Assembly: GCF_000733925.1 (NCBI RefSeq)
Contig: NZ_JPOO01000001.1
Span: 1 to 64,000 of the forward strand
Reading direction: 5' to 3'
Source: Arenibacter algicola
Lineage (GTDB): Bacteria > Bacteroidota > Bacteroidia > Flavobacteriales > Flavobacteriaceae
Length of the DNA stretch: 64,000 nt
Shown here: piece after piece, positions 28,693-38,078 of the stretch
Numbering within the stretch: the stretch's first letter is position 1
Layout of the letters: each line of letters opens with the position of its first letter
Position numbers and translations under genes: made by a program
The notes under the pieces: model-generated
What the model saw: the letters and a program-made list of their open reading frames with translations, nothing else
Databases searched by the model: none
Told to the model about the DNA's origin: nothing

Positions 28693-30996
28693 TTACAATG
28701 ATTTAATTCTTAATCCAACAAAAACGGTCCTAGGTGCCCCAGGGCCATAGACGTAGTTACTATCCCTGTTTTTGCCCAGATCGAAATCGTTCTGGTAAGC
28801 GTTGGTCAAGTTTTTTAGCCCTCCGAAAATCTCCAATCCAGTATCAATATTGGGAAATTCAAAATCGTACCCAAGTCTGATGCTAAGTTCCGTAAAGGAA
28901 GAGGAACTGGTATATTCATCCATAGCCTGTCCAGTTCCTTCCCCACTAAAATGGACCAGTTCCATAGGGCCTGTGTAGACTATATTGGCGCTGGCGCTAA
29001 ATTTTTTGGTGGGCGTATAGGTAAAGGTAGCGTAACCGTATTTATTGGGGGTTCTTAGAAATTCCCTTTTGGCTTCCAGGCCTTCAATATTTTCCACGGC
29101 TTCATCAAACTGGCTCGCTTGAAGGGTAAGGCCTGCATCAACTTGAAGCAAATAATCAAAATTAGCCCTTGTTTCCAAGGTAATGCCTTTTACAGTGGCA
29201 CCGCTACCGTTTCTTTTTTCGAAACGTTCTCCAAATTGGTCTTCTCCCAAGGGAAAGAGATAAAAGGCGTCATTGAGGTGGGTATAAAATCCCTCCAAGG
29301 TGAAACCTGCAATAAAATGTTCCCTAGCCTTGTCATAATTCACTGATGCCGTAAAACTGTTGGAGCGTTCTTCCTTTAAATTATCGGAAAGTGATATGCG
29401 CGAAATACCACCTCCGGCAAAGGCTATGTGCAAGTCGGTATCAAAAGCCTGGGGTGCTCTAAAACCGGTACCCCAGCCCAGTCTTAATTGTGTCTCCTTC
29501 TTCCATTTGTACAGTAGGGAGAGCCTTGGGCTTATGATGGCCTTGTCCAGGAGGTTGTGTTGGTCTATTCTAAACCCTGAAAGAAAATTCAGATCTGGAG
29601 TTATGTCCCAATCATTCTGTGCAAATCCCCCAAGGTTTCTTGTGGTCTGATCTATTTTATAATTATAGGCTTCAATTATATCCAATACCTCGTCATATAC
29701 ATACTCGGAACCAAAGGTAAATACGGTCTTGCCCCCCAGAAAGGAATTGAATCTATGGTTGTACTGTACACCCCCCTGATGTGTAGTAACATTGGAAATG
29801 CCATAGGGAGGGTTTGAATAGAATTGGCTTAATTGGGGTTCTTCATCAGGGATTATGCCGGTATAATGATCGCGATCGGTATATTGACCGCCGTAATAAA
29901 GTATGAGAGCACTTTTTTCTTCATTAAAATTGATTTGATAATCCAAACTGCCCATTAGGACATTATGGGTCCTTTCTTCCGACTGTTGTGCCATATGGGC
30001 GGGTTTGTCTACTATTTCTCCCCCATAGCGGTATTCATTAATACTACTTATACTCGCTTCCAGTTTTTGATTTTCTTGTGGTATATAAAAGAAGTTGGTG
30101 CCAAAGGAATTATTTTTTAGTTGTGGCAGCTCCGAAAAATTATCGCCGTTGTCATCATAGGTTTCACGGTCCCGCTTACTAACGAAAAATGTGGCGCCGG
30201 CATTTTTCTTGGTGTTGACTACAGTGGCATTACCAACAAGAAGGTGGTCGTTGCTATTGTTGCCCATATTTTGATAGGTGTAGGTAAGTGCATAATCATT
30301 TTTTCTTGGAATCTTGGTCATCACATTTACTGTTCCGCCAATGGCGCTGGATCCATATAGGGCCGAGACCCCACCGCGGACTATTTCAATACGTTCTATC
30401 ATATTGGCTGGAATTTGCTCCATGCCATATAAGCCGGTAAGTGGGCTAAATATGGGTCTCCCGTTGATCAATATTTGGGAATATCCTCCTTGGAGCCCAT
30501 TTATCCGCAATTGGGTATAATTGCAGGTTTGGCAATCGGTTTCAATGCGGAGGCCAGGTTGAAATCTAAGGCCTTCGGACAGGTTGCTTGCCACAACGTT
30601 GTCCAATGTCTTACTGTTTATCAAATTTACGATTACGGGAGAGTCTGTCCGTCTTTTGTCGGTTCGGGTACCCGTTACCACCACTTGTTCCAGCCCCATA
30701 ACATCTTCATCCAGTTGAAAATTTAATTGCAAGGGAAGGGAGTTGTTTAGCGTAACCACTTTTTCCAGGGATTTGTATCCTATGCTCTTACACACCACGG
30801 TATAGGTGCCAAAAGGAGCCTCAAGAAGATACTTTCCGGCTTCATCGGTAGTAGTGCCTAGTTGGGTATCCTTGAGTTGTATTGTAGCCCAGGGCAGAAC
30901 CTCTCCTTGGGACATGACCGTACCTGTTAAGGAGCCTGTTTGTGAATAAAGGTTTAAAAGTGGTAAAAAAAGGATTACCAGCAATGCATTTTTCAT
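28693..30996 (-). CDS. TonB-dependent receptor, probable metal or metallophore uptake
   Basis: A 767-residue outer-membrane receptor with a signal peptide (LLVILFLPLLNLYSQ), a CarboxypepD_reg-like N-domain (about 20-105), the TonB-dependent plug (VVVTGTRTDKRRTDSPV, the TonB-box region; INGRPIFSPLTGLYGMEQIPANMIERIEIVRG) and a 22-strand-type barrel. It lacks SusC signatures. It is divergent from a DtxR-family regulator and a ZIP transporter, and a DtxR-like inverted repeat overlaps its -7 element. These suggest a divalent-metal regulon (Mn, Fe or Zn). The substrate is inferred from context only. Confidence 0.88.
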   Translation of the reverse strand: MKNALLVILFLPLLNLYSQTGSLTGTVMSQGEVLPWATIQLKDTQLGTTTDEAGKYLLEAPFGTYTVVCKSIGYKSLEKVVTLNNSLPLQLNFQLDEDVMGLEQVVVTGTRTDKRRTDSPVIVNLINSKTLDNVVASNLSEGLRFQPGLRIETDCQTCNYTQLRINGLQGGYSQILINGRPIFSPLTGLYGMEQIPANMIERIEIVRGGVSALYGSSAIGGTVNVMTKIPRKNDYALTYTYQNMGNNSNDHLLVGNATVVNTKKNAGATFFVSKRDRETYDDNGDNFSELPQLKNNSFGTNFFYIPQENQKLEASISSINEYRYGGEIVDKPAHMAQQSEERTHNVLMGSLDYQINFNEEKSALILYYGGQYTDRDHYTGIIPDEEPQLSQFYSNPPYGISNVTTHQGGVQYNHRFNSFLGGKTVFTFGSEYVYDEVLDIIEAYNYKIDQTTRNLGGFAQNDWDITPDLNFLSGFRIDQHNLLDKAIISPRLSLLYKWKKETQLRLGWGTGFRAPQAFDTDLHIAFAGGGISRISLSDNLKEERSNSFTASVNYDKAREHFIAGFTLEGFYTHLNDAFYLFPLGEDQFGERFEKRNGSGATVKGITLETRANFDYLLQVDAGLTLQASQFDEAVENIEGLEAKREFLRTPNKYGYATFTYTPTKKFSASANIVYTGPMELVHFSGEGTGQAMDEYTSSSSFTELSIRLGYDFEFPNIDTGLEIFGGLKNLTNAYQNDFDLGKNRDSNYVYGPGAPRTVFVGLRIKSL

Positions 30997-31011
30997 CGAT
31001 TTAAATTAAAA

Positions 31012-31027
31012 TTTAGGCAAATCTAAA
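31012..31027. promoter_or_regulatory. Candidate DtxR/MntR operator overlapping the TonB-receptor -7 element
   Basis: TTTAG-N6-CTAAA (31012-31027) is a short inverted repeat of the size bound by DtxR/MntR family regulators. On the minus strand CAAATCTA (31018-31025) reads TAGATTTG, a perfect TAnnTTTG -7 element 22 bases before the receptor ATG. Binding would block transcription of the receptor and thioredoxin, and the site also abuts the regulator's own -33 element. Confidence 0.5.
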
Positions 31028-31029
31028 AA

Positions 31030-31059
31030 TTTGTTTTTATAAATAAAAATGTATTTTTG
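31030..31059 (+). promoter_or_regulatory. Promoter of the DtxR-ZIP operon
   Basis: TTTG at 31030-31033, an 18-base spacer, and TATTTTTG at 31052-31059, matching the Bacteroidota consensus. The ATG is at 31076. Confidence 0.6.
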
Positions 31060-31075
31060 TGTAAATAAGTATTTA

Positions 31076-31738
31076 ATGACACGTTCGGAAGAAAATTATA
31101 TTAAGACTATTTTTCATTTAGGAAGAAAGGGGACGCAGGAAGTAGCCACCAATGCCATTGCTGAATTAATGGAAACCAAACCTTCTTCGGTTACCGATAT
31201 GATCAAGAGACTGTCCGAGAAGGATCTGGTAAACTACAAGCGCTACCAAGGGGTCTCATTGACTGCCTTGGGCAACAAAACTGCTCTGGGCATTATTAGA
31301 AAGCATAGGCTTTGGGAGGTATTCTTGGTGGAGAAGTTGGATTTTTCCTGGGATGAGGTGCACGAAGTAGCGGAACAGTTGGAGCACATAAAAAGTGATA
31401 AACTAATAGATAGTCTTGATAGGCTGTTGGCATTTCCAAAGTTTGATCCGCACGGAGATCCCATACCCGACAAGAATGGCGGATTTAAGGAAAGGGACAG
31501 GGAGTTGTTGAGTGAAGTCCCCATCAATACGGGAGGAGTATGTGTTGGCGTTAAGGACTCATCCGCAACCTTTTTAAAATTTTTGGATAAGAACGGCATA
31601 GCTTTGGGGAACCAGATAAAGGTAATGGAGATAGAGGAGTTCGACGGTTCGTTGAATATTGAGATTGATGGCAGGAAAATGCAAATTTCGCATGTCATTG
31701 CTTCCAATCTGTATATTAAAGCCAATGATGAAATATGA
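31076..31738 (+). CDS. DtxR/MntR-family metal-dependent regulator
   Basis: A 220-residue metalloregulator. The winged HTH (EENYIKTIFHL..., AIAELMETKPSSVTDMIKRLSEKDLV) is followed by the metal-binding dimerisation domain (HRLWEVFLVEKLDFSWDEVHEVAEQLEHI) and an FeoA-like SH3 domain (about 150-215). The ATG at 31076 gives the typical MTRSEENYIK start; an upstream ATG at 31049 lies in the promoter. Its stop overlaps the ZIP gene start (ATGA), so the two are translationally coupled. Mn- or Fe-sensing is likely; motifs do not separate them. Confidence 0.92.
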   Translation: MTRSEENYIKTIFHLGRKGTQEVATNAIAELMETKPSSVTDMIKRLSEKDLVNYKRYQGVSLTALGNKTALGIIRKHRLWEVFLVEKLDFSWDEVHEVAEQLEHIKSDKLIDSLDRLLAFPKFDPHGDPIPDKNGGFKERDRELLSEVPINTGGVCVGVKDSSATFLKFLDKNGIALGNQIKVMEIEEFDGSLNIEIDGRKMQISHVIASNLYIKANDEI

Positions 31739-32556
31739 GGGAGGTTATTGATTATTTTGAAGCAATAGACCCTATTTTGGCCGCATTTTACGCCACCTTA
31801 TTTACTTGGGGATTAACAGCTCTGGGAGCTGCCCTGGTCTTCTTTTTTAAGACCATGAACCGTGCGGTGTTGGACGGGATGTTGGGCTTTACCGGAGGTG
31901 TCATGGTAGCCGCCAGTTTTTGGAGTCTTTTGGCACCGGGAATAGAAATGAGCCCGGGGGAGGGATTTGTAAAAGTAATTCCGGCTGCAGTTGGATTTTT
32001 ATTGGGGGCATTATTTCTTTTTGGCTTGGATAAGGTCTTGCCGCATTTGCATATCAATTTTAAGGAAAATGAAAAGGAAGGTATAAAAACACCATGGCAT
32101 AAAACTACCTTATTGACTTTGGCGATTACCTTGCACAATATTCCAGAGGGACTTGCCGTTGGGGTATTGTTCGGGGGTGTGGCCGCAGGATTTGATGGGG
32201 CCACAATTGGAGGGGCCGTGGCTTTGGCCCTGGGAATAGGGCTCCAAAATTTCCCCGAAGGTTTTGCTGTTGCCATGCCATTAAGAAGGCAAGGGATAAG
32301 TAGAAGAAAGAGTTTTATGTTTGGTCAGGCCTCGGCTTTGGTAGAACCTATTGCCGCAGTATTGGGGGCTTGGGCAGTTCTTACGTTTCAGCCCATTTTA
32401 CCCTATGCACTCTCCTTTGCGGCCGGTGCAATGATATTTGTGGTGGTGGAAGAGGTAATTCCGGAGACGCAACAGGATAAGTATACGGACATTGCCACCA
32501 TGGGATTTATAGGAGGTTTTATAATTATGATGGCATTGGATGTGGGACTTAGCTGA
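31735..32556 (+). CDS. ZIP-family divalent metal transporter
   Basis: A 273-residue inner-membrane transporter of the GufA/ZupT branch. The binuclear metal site in helices IV and V is visible as HNIPEGLAVGV and NFPEGFAVAMPLRRQG; the His of the first is the usual ligand, and Asn-Phe replaces His-Asn in the second as in GufA proteins. About eight membrane helices. It is coupled to the DtxR-family gene. It likely moves Zn, Mn or Fe. Confidence 0.92.
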   Translation: MREVIDYFEAIDPILAAFYATLFTWGLTALGAALVFFFKTMNRAVLDGMLGFTGGVMVAASFWSLLAPGIEMSPGEGFVKVIPAAVGFLLGALFLFGLDKVLPHLHINFKENEKEGIKTPWHKTTLLTLAITLHNIPEGLAVGVLFGGVAAGFDGATIGGAVALALGIGLQNFPEGFAVAMPLRRQGISRRKSFMFGQASALVEPIAAVLGAWAVLTFQPILPYALSFAAGAMIFVVVEEVIPETQQDKYTDIATMGFIGGFIIMMALDVGLS

Positions 32557-32601
32557 AATGTTCTATTTTTTATAAATTAATCGTATATCTTCACTAATAA
32601 T

Positions 32602-33033
32602 ATGGGAAAAACTGAAAAAAAGCATTGGTTGCTCAACTTGCTTATTGTGGTCACAATAATTGTTGTGGCCTTGGCTTTTACGGCACATTACAAAAATTGG
32701 GTAAAGACGGAGAAGGAGGAGCTGGAAATATTATCCGGAATATATTTCGTAAAAATTCCATATTCTGATATGGATAGTGTTACTATGGTGGAAAAGATAC
32801 CTTCTATGGAGCGCATCAACGGTTTTTCTGTTAAGGAAAGGGAAAAGGGGGTTTTTAAAGAGGATAGTCTTAGTACGAACAAGGTGTATGTTTATGTAGA
32901 TAAGCTATCCCAACAAAAGATAAGGTTGGTCTATCAGGATTCCATGAAATTATTTTTGAACATGCCCGATAGTACCGAAACCGAGCTGATGTATCAGTTT
33001 TTGTCCAATAAAATTAACCCGCCCAAGGAATAG
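32602..33033 (+). CDS. Single-pass membrane protein, possible PH-like domain
   Basis: A 143-residue protein with one N-terminal membrane helix (about residues 9-27, LLNLLIVVTIIVVALAFTA) and a soluble domain in the periplasm. The domain has a beta-rich pattern (SGIYFVKIPYSDMDSVTMVEKIPSMERINGF, NKVYVYVDKLSQQKIRLVY) and a C-terminal helix (TETELMYQFLSNK), which recalls small bacterial PH-like domains. That resemblance is impressionistic. It follows the ZIP gene by 45 bases on the same strand. Confidence 0.7.
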   Translation: MGKTEKKHWLLNLLIVVTIIVVALAFTAHYKNWVKTEKEELEILSGIYFVKIPYSDMDSVTMVEKIPSMERINGFSVKEREKGVFKEDSLSTNKVYVYVDKLSQQKIRLVYQDSMKLFLNMPDSTETELMYQFLSNKINPPKE

Positions 33034-33066
33034 ATGTTACCTTTGGGTTTAGATTTTGCCCTAACC

Positions 33067-33480
33067 ATGAAGAAATATAGTTGGCTATTGTTGTTTGCGT
33101 TTCCTTTTTTGGGAATGTCCCAATACAGCCTATCTGTAGAAGTGCAAGGCGTCAAATCCTCTATTGGGAATATAAATATTGCCATTTACAATCGCTCTCA
33201 GGGTTTTTTAAAATTCGAGGAAGTTTTCAAGGTAGATCGGATTGCCGCCAAAGAGGCGACCACCAATTTCAAGATTATGGATCTTCCCAACGGGGAATAC
33301 GCCGTTGCCATTTTTCATGACGAAAACGGTAACGATAAATTGGATACAAATTGGCTGGGAATCCCCAAGGAATCCGTTGCCTTCTCCAACGCCAAGATCA
33401 AGGCATTTGGACCTCCCAGTTATAAGGAGTGTGCTTTTAATTTGAACAGGGACTTGGATTTGAAGATGGAGTTTAATTAG
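33067..33480 (+). CDS. DUF2141 family secreted protein
   Basis: A 137-residue secreted protein with a signal peptide (LLLFAFPFLGMSQ) and the DUF2141 pattern: VEVQGVKSSIGNINIAIYNR, LPNGEYAVAIFHDENGNDKLDTNWLGIPKESVAFSN. The FHDENGNxKLDxN segment resembles a calcium-binding loop. Function unknown. The ATG at 33067 is chosen because it begins the signal peptide. Confidence 0.85.
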   Translation: MKKYSWLLLFAFPFLGMSQYSLSVEVQGVKSSIGNINIAIYNRSQGFLKFEEVFKVDRIAAKEATTNFKIMDLPNGEYAVAIFHDENGNDKLDTNWLGIPKESVAFSNAKIKAFGPPSYKECAFNLNRDLDLKMEFN

Positions 33481-33516
33481 GATATATAGTTTTTAACCTT
33501 TGTAAAAAATAGTCTT

Positions 33517-33903
33517 ATGGTACTTATAGCTCATGTAATGGGTTCCCTTTACGGACTTTTAGCGGTGGTTTTTGGCGCTTTTGGGGCGCACGCACTAAAA
33601 AAGACTTTAAATGAACAGCAGTTAAAGAGTTTTGAAACAGGGGTAAAGTATCAAATGTACCATGCCATTTTGTTGCTGATTTTAGGATTTAATCTTAATC
33701 TGGAAACTGCCTTGGAACGTTATATGATTTATAGTTTTATTATCGGGATATTTCTTTTTTCCTTTAGTATTTACGGTCTTTCCATTAGTGCGGCGAAGGG
33801 GAAGAAAATAGGGTTTCTAGGGCCAATTACACCACTGGGCGGCTTGTTATTGGTAATAGGATGGGCATTATTGCTCTATTCCTTTATACAAAATTTAGTG
33901 TAG
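33517..33903 (+). CDS. DUF423 membrane protein
   Basis: A 128-residue protein with four membrane helices and the family signature LAVVFGAFGAHALKK near the N-terminus, followed by FETGVKYQMYHAILLL. A second conserved part is GPITPLGGLLLVIGWALL. Function is unknown, though the family is very widespread. It is convergent with the next gene, 3 bases apart. Confidence 0.92.
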   Translation: MVLIAHVMGSLYGLLAVVFGAFGAHALKKTLNEQQLKSFETGVKYQMYHAILLLILGFNLNLETALERYMIYSFIIGIFLFSFSIYGLSISAAKGKKIGFLGPITPLGGLLLVIGWALLLYSFIQNLV

Positions 33904-33906
33904 TAT

Positions 33907-35439
33907 TTAATCAATCTCCACTTGGGCCGTAAAATCCTTAATGGCCTGATTGGGTTCCAAGATGTTATAGCCCTTCCAAAATTCCGGATCATAATTGGGC
34001 ATATAGGTGGGAAGTACGGTATTATTTTCCTTAATGGAATTGAATTCTTGTTCCGTAATATCTTCGGTATCGAAAAGGATTAGTTCGTGCTTATTAATAC
34101 CACTGCTGGCCATATCCAATTTTAAATGAAGTTCATTTTGCTTATTCCTACCTTTTACCCGTTTGTTTAGTTCAATTATCTTTATAGGTCTTTTTATTCC
34201 CACCTTTGCACCCATTTCTTCTTCTAAATAGCGCAAATAATAAAATCCATCTTCATTTTTCGAGAAGATCATTTTGCCCTTGTCCAAATATTGGTCCAAG
34301 GAAATCCCTAAAAGGTTAAAAGTCCTTAGAGATTTAACGTTCTCATAATCCAAACGCATAATGGCAAAATCATCGGCATTGATATAGAGCCTACCCTTGT
34401 AGTCTGCACCCCTTTTGGGCTCAAAATCCAAAATATACACCGCATCATCGTCCCAATATGTAAAATCTATCATTTTAAAAAGGTAGCGGTTATTTTTGTT
34501 GATGAAATTGAGGTCGGAATCTTTAAGAAAGAACTGTTTTTCCATAATTTTTCCCAAACTTTCCTTTTTAAAGGAAGCAAAATTCTTCTTGCGGTCTTCT
34601 TCCTTTTTTTTCTTTTCTGCCAGTTCTTTTTTTAGGGCCTCGGCATCGGTAGAATCAGTTTTAAAGGTCAAAAATTCGTCCGCGTCCACTTTGGTGCCAA
34701 ATAGGCCCGATTTAATTTTGAAATAGGAATCGGGCTTTATATTTTTCTTTAGAATGTCATTGAACTTTTCCTCCAAGGAAGTCAGGTCCAGTTCACTTTG
34801 CTTATCATAAAGGTCCGAAGCCTTTATCAGGGACAGTTTTTGGTTATCCTTTTCAAAATTGCCATAAAAGTCACCAAGGATCTCAGTGTAGCGACTGGAT
34901 TTTTTTGGGATGGAATTTAGTACGCTGTCCAAAAATTTCTTGTTGAGAGCCTCTATGGTGGACTCCTTAAAGGTATAGTCCCTTTTAGTGAGGTTTTGAT
35001 GGTAGGAATCCCGAAAAAACACTCTTTTTTTAGTGATGCTGTTCCCGTAATTTCTGTCGATATTGATTTTGACCTGTTCAATGAGTTCTTCTGCGGAATA
35101 TTGTTTGTTGCTTACAATAACAGGATTGAGTTCTATGGGCTTTGCACTTAAGAGAATGACATTTTCCTTGAATTCGTTCAATGGCTTGCCCAAGGCCTCG
35201 TATCCCATGCATGAAATAAAAAGGGAATCGGTTTCCTTGGTGTTCGAATCCAGGAGTAAACTAAAACGGCCTTCCTCATTGGTAATTACCCCTTTTCTGT
35301 TGGATAATTGTACGGTGACGTAGGGGATAGGTTGTTGGGTAGTGGAGTCTTTTACAACAGAGGTGATAACCTGGGCCTGACTGTAGAAAAATCCTAAAAC
35401 AAATAGAAGGACAGTAATTAAGCGTTTATTCATTACCAT
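33907..35439 (-). CDS. Exported CarboxypepD_reg-like domain protein
   Basis: A 510-residue exported protein: signal peptide (TVLLFVLGFFYSQAQ), a CarboxypepD_reg-like domain (about 25-105: VVKDSTTQQPIPYVTVQLSNRKGVITNEEGRFSL), then a long region of unknown fold. A K/E-rich stretch (AEKKKKEEDRKKNFASFKKE) lies near residue 280. The C-terminal half resembles outer-membrane-lipoprotein-sorting-like beta folds (YILDFEPKRGADYKGRLYINADDFAIMRLDYENV). It is not a TonB receptor, since it has no plug or barrel. Starts at 35439 and 35433 are equally possible. Confidence 0.75.
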   Translation of the reverse strand: MVMNKRLITVLLFVLGFFYSQAQVITSVVKDSTTQQPIPYVTVQLSNRKGVITNEEGRFSLLLDSNTKETDSLFISCMGYEALGKPLNEFKENVILLSAKPIELNPVIVSNKQYSAEELIEQVKINIDRNYGNSITKKRVFFRDSYHQNLTKRDYTFKESTIEALNKKFLDSVLNSIPKKSSRYTEILGDFYGNFEKDNQKLSLIKASDLYDKQSELDLTSLEEKFNDILKKNIKPDSYFKIKSGLFGTKVDADEFLTFKTDSTDAEALKKELAEKKKKEEDRKKNFASFKKESLGKIMEKQFFLKDSDLNFINKNNRYLFKMIDFTYWDDDAVYILDFEPKRGADYKGRLYINADDFAIMRLDYENVKSLRTFNLLGISLDQYLDKGKMIFSKNEDGFYYLRYLEEEMGAKVGIKRPIKIIELNKRVKGRNKQNELHLKLDMASSGINKHELILFDTEDITEQEFNSIKENNTVLPTYMPNYDPEFWKGYNILEPNQAIKDFTAQVEID

Positions 35440-35577
35440 ACAAGAGGTCTAAATAACACCAAATTAAGGAATTGGATAACTGATAGCAATGGTCTTATGA
35501 TTATTTTAAGACACTGGAATACTTTTTTCAGCTAACGGCAGTGGTGGTGTGGCAATTATATTGGATGTATGAAAAGA

Positions 35578-35727
35578 TTAATGACAACCGCAATCGCCCT
35601 CACCACAACTTTTGGAACTGCGTTTTTTTCCAGCAAACAAAGATTTGGGCAGCAGAAATTTCTTTACCAGATACGCCAAGGCCAAGGCCACGGTGATATA
35701 GACCAGAATGTTTTGAAGAATACTCAT
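35578..35727 (-). CDS. FeoB-associated Cys-rich membrane protein
   Basis: A 49-residue ORF. It begins MSILQNILVYITVALALAYL, a single membrane helix, continues with a basic segment (KKRSSKS), and ends in CGEGDCGCH. This is the form of the small Cys-rich proteins that follow feoB in many bacteria. It lies 113 bases downstream of feoB on the same strand. The Cys/His tail could bind Fe(II) or an Fe-S cluster; the role is inferred. Confidence 0.85.
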   Translation of the reverse strand: MSILQNILVYITVALALAYLVKKFLLPKSLFAGKKRSSKSCGEGDCGCH

Positions 35728-35840
35728 TGTTACTCGTTTTGGGTGTTTAACAGATAAAAGTTTAACTCCTTCCTATTAGGAATTGGACCTATAGGCCCTA
35801 GTATTTTTCTTTCAAAATAACCTTCCCGGTGTCCCGACAG

Positions 35841-38078
35841 TTACTTTATGATCTGGTAGGCTATCAATGCTACAATATACGCAAAAAGACTCATAAAAAC
35901 TAGCTGTGCAGCAGGCCATTTCCAAGTGTTGGTCTCCCTTTTTACTATGGCCAATGTACTCATACATTGCATGGCAAAGGCATAGAAAAGCAATAAGGAT
36001 ATCCCCGAGGCCAGATTAAATAATGGTTTTTTTGTTTTGGGATCCATTTCGGCAGCCATTCTGTTCTTTATGGTGTCCTCTTCATCGCTGCCCACACTAT
36101 ATATAGTAGCCAAGGTACCTACAAAAACCTCTCTTGCGGCGAAGGAAGTAAGTACTGCTATACCAATTTTCCAATCATATCCCAAGGGGCGTACAACGGG
36201 TTCTATGGCCTTCCCCATATATCCCATATAGGAATTTTCCAGTTTGTAGCTTGCAATTTCCTGGTTCGTGGCCTTTTCGTTTAGAGCCATTTCCTTGGTT
36301 TTTAGCGAGTCGCTTATGGCTGCTTGGTCCAAGCTATATACTTTATTGTTAATATTATCCTGTAATGCCAATTTATAACTGGCCATTGTGCTTTCTATAT
36401 TGGATTTGTTGAAATCTGAAAATCCTTGATTTTGTATCTGTTCAGTAACGATGTTCTCTGCATTTTCAAAATCATCGGAAAAGCCATTGGAGCCCAAAAA
36501 CCATAGTATTATGGAGATGGCCAATATAATTTTACCGGCACCCAGTACAAAACTTTTAGTCTTTTCCCAAACCGTGTACACCACATTCTTGACGAGTGGT
36601 AACTTGTAATTGGGCATTTCCATGACAAAAAAGGTCTTGCTCTTGATCTTCATGATTTTGTTCAAGATCATGGCGGAAAGTATTGCTGCCCCAAACCCCA
36701 TAAGATAAAGGAGCATTAAGGTCAGTGCCTGATAGCTTAGGCCCAAAAATCTTCCTTCCGGGATTACCAGGGCAATAATGATCAAATAAACCGGTAAACG
36801 GGCAGAACAAGTGGTAAAGGGGGTAACCAAAATGGTTATAAGTCGCTCCTTCCAATTTTCAATGGTCCTTGTGGCCATGATGGCAGGAATTGCACAGGCC
36901 GTTCCAGAAATTAAGGGCACTACACTTTTGCCGCTTAAACCAAAGGGACGCATTAATTTATCCATTAAAAAAACAACCCGGCTCATATAGCCAGATTCTT
37001 CCAAGAGGGCAATGAAAAGGAATAAAAATGCTATTTGGGGAATAAAAATTACGATTCCTCCTATGCCCGCGAGAATTCCTTCCGCTATCAAATTGGTAAA
37101 TACTCCGGGTGGCAAAGTATCCTTGACCCATTCACTGGCAGAGGCAAAGGATTCATCAATAAAATCCATTGGATAACTGCTCCAGTCGTATATGGCTTGA
37201 AAAATAGTCAGCAGGATGACAAAAAAGATAAGGTATCCGAATATTTTATGGGTCAACACCTTGTCCAGGGTAGCTCTGAGTCCCTTGGCAGCATTAATAT
37301 CTACCTTGTAGGCCTGTTTTAGGATGCCATTTATAAATTGATACCTAAGTATGGTTTCCTTTTGCTGAAGTCGCTTTAATTCGGATTTGGATTTGGTGGC
37401 AAAGGAAGCGGCAATGGTAATCGGATTCTTTTCTATGGGCATAAAATTGACATCCTGTGTAATTACCAGCCATAGTTTGTAAAGATCTTCTTTGGGGAAA
37501 GTGGCCTTAAGTTTTTCAAAATACTCGGGCGCAATTACCGTAGTGTCTACATTGGGGGTAATGGATAGATTTTTATAATCGGCGATCAATTCCTTGATCC
37601 GTTCTATACCCGTACCTTTTCTGGTACTTACCAAGGCAATTTTGGTATCCAGTTTTTCTTCCAACAATTCAATGTCCAATGAGATTCCCGTCCTGGACAT
37701 ACGATCTGCCATATTGATGACCAAGATCACCGGAATTTTAAGATCCTTGATCTGTGTAAAGAGAAGAAGATTTCTTTTAAGGTTTTCAACATCGCTTATG
37801 ACGACGGCAACATCCGGAAAATCCTTGTCGTTTTTGTTGAGCAAAAGTTCTACCACCACACTCTCGTCCAAGGAAGTGGTATTAAGGCTATAGGTTCCTG
37901 GTAAATCCAGAATATGGGCCTTTACGCCCCTGGGCAATTTACAGACCCCTTCTTTTTTTTCAACGGTAATCCCGGGGTAGTTCCCTACTTTTTGTTTTAA
38001 TCCTGTAAGTTGGTTAAAGACCGAAGTTTTACCGGTATTGGGATTGCCTATAAGCGCAACCTTGATCTGTTTGCTCAT
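35841..38078 (-). CDS. feoB: Ferrous iron transporter FeoB
   Basis: An inner-membrane Fe(II) transporter with an N-terminal G domain. G1 is GNPNTGKTSVFNQLTG (residues 11-26), G2 is in GNYPGITVEKKEG, G3 is DLPGTYSL and G4 is INMADR. The helical GDI-like region and about nine membrane helices follow, with two gate regions (GESGYMSRVVFLMDKLMRPFGLSGKS-type). Length 745 is normal for Bacteroidota. It overlaps feoA by 4 bases (ATGA). Confidence 0.96.
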   Translation of the reverse strand: MSKQIKVALIGNPNTGKTSVFNQLTGLKQKVGNYPGITVEKKEGVCKLPRGVKAHILDLPGTYSLNTTSLDESVVVELLLNKNDKDFPDVAVVISDVENLKRNLLLFTQIKDLKIPVILVINMADRMSRTGISLDIELLEEKLDTKIALVSTRKGTGIERIKELIADYKNLSITPNVDTTVIAPEYFEKLKATFPKEDLYKLWLVITQDVNFMPIEKNPITIAASFATKSKSELKRLQQKETILRYQFINGILKQAYKVDINAAKGLRATLDKVLTHKIFGYLIFFVILLTIFQAIYDWSSYPMDFIDESFASASEWVKDTLPPGVFTNLIAEGILAGIGGIVIFIPQIAFLFLFIALLEESGYMSRVVFLMDKLMRPFGLSGKSVVPLISGTACAIPAIMATRTIENWKERLITILVTPFTTCSARLPVYLIIIALVIPEGRFLGLSYQALTLMLLYLMGFGAAILSAMILNKIMKIKSKTFFVMEMPNYKLPLVKNVVYTVWEKTKSFVLGAGKIILAISIILWFLGSNGFSDDFENAENIVTEQIQNQGFSDFNKSNIESTMASYKLALQDNINNKVYSLDQAAISDSLKTKEMALNEKATNQEIASYKLENSYMGYMGKAIEPVVRPLGYDWKIGIAVLTSFAAREVFVGTLATIYSVGSDEEDTIKNRMAAEMDPKTKKPLFNLASGISLLLFYAFAMQCMSTLAIVKRETNTWKWPAAQLVFMSLFAYIVALIAYQIIK

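Noticed and set aside
35569..35757. Plus-strand 62-codon ORF
   Set aside because: It is antisense to the clear FeoB-associated Cys-rich protein.
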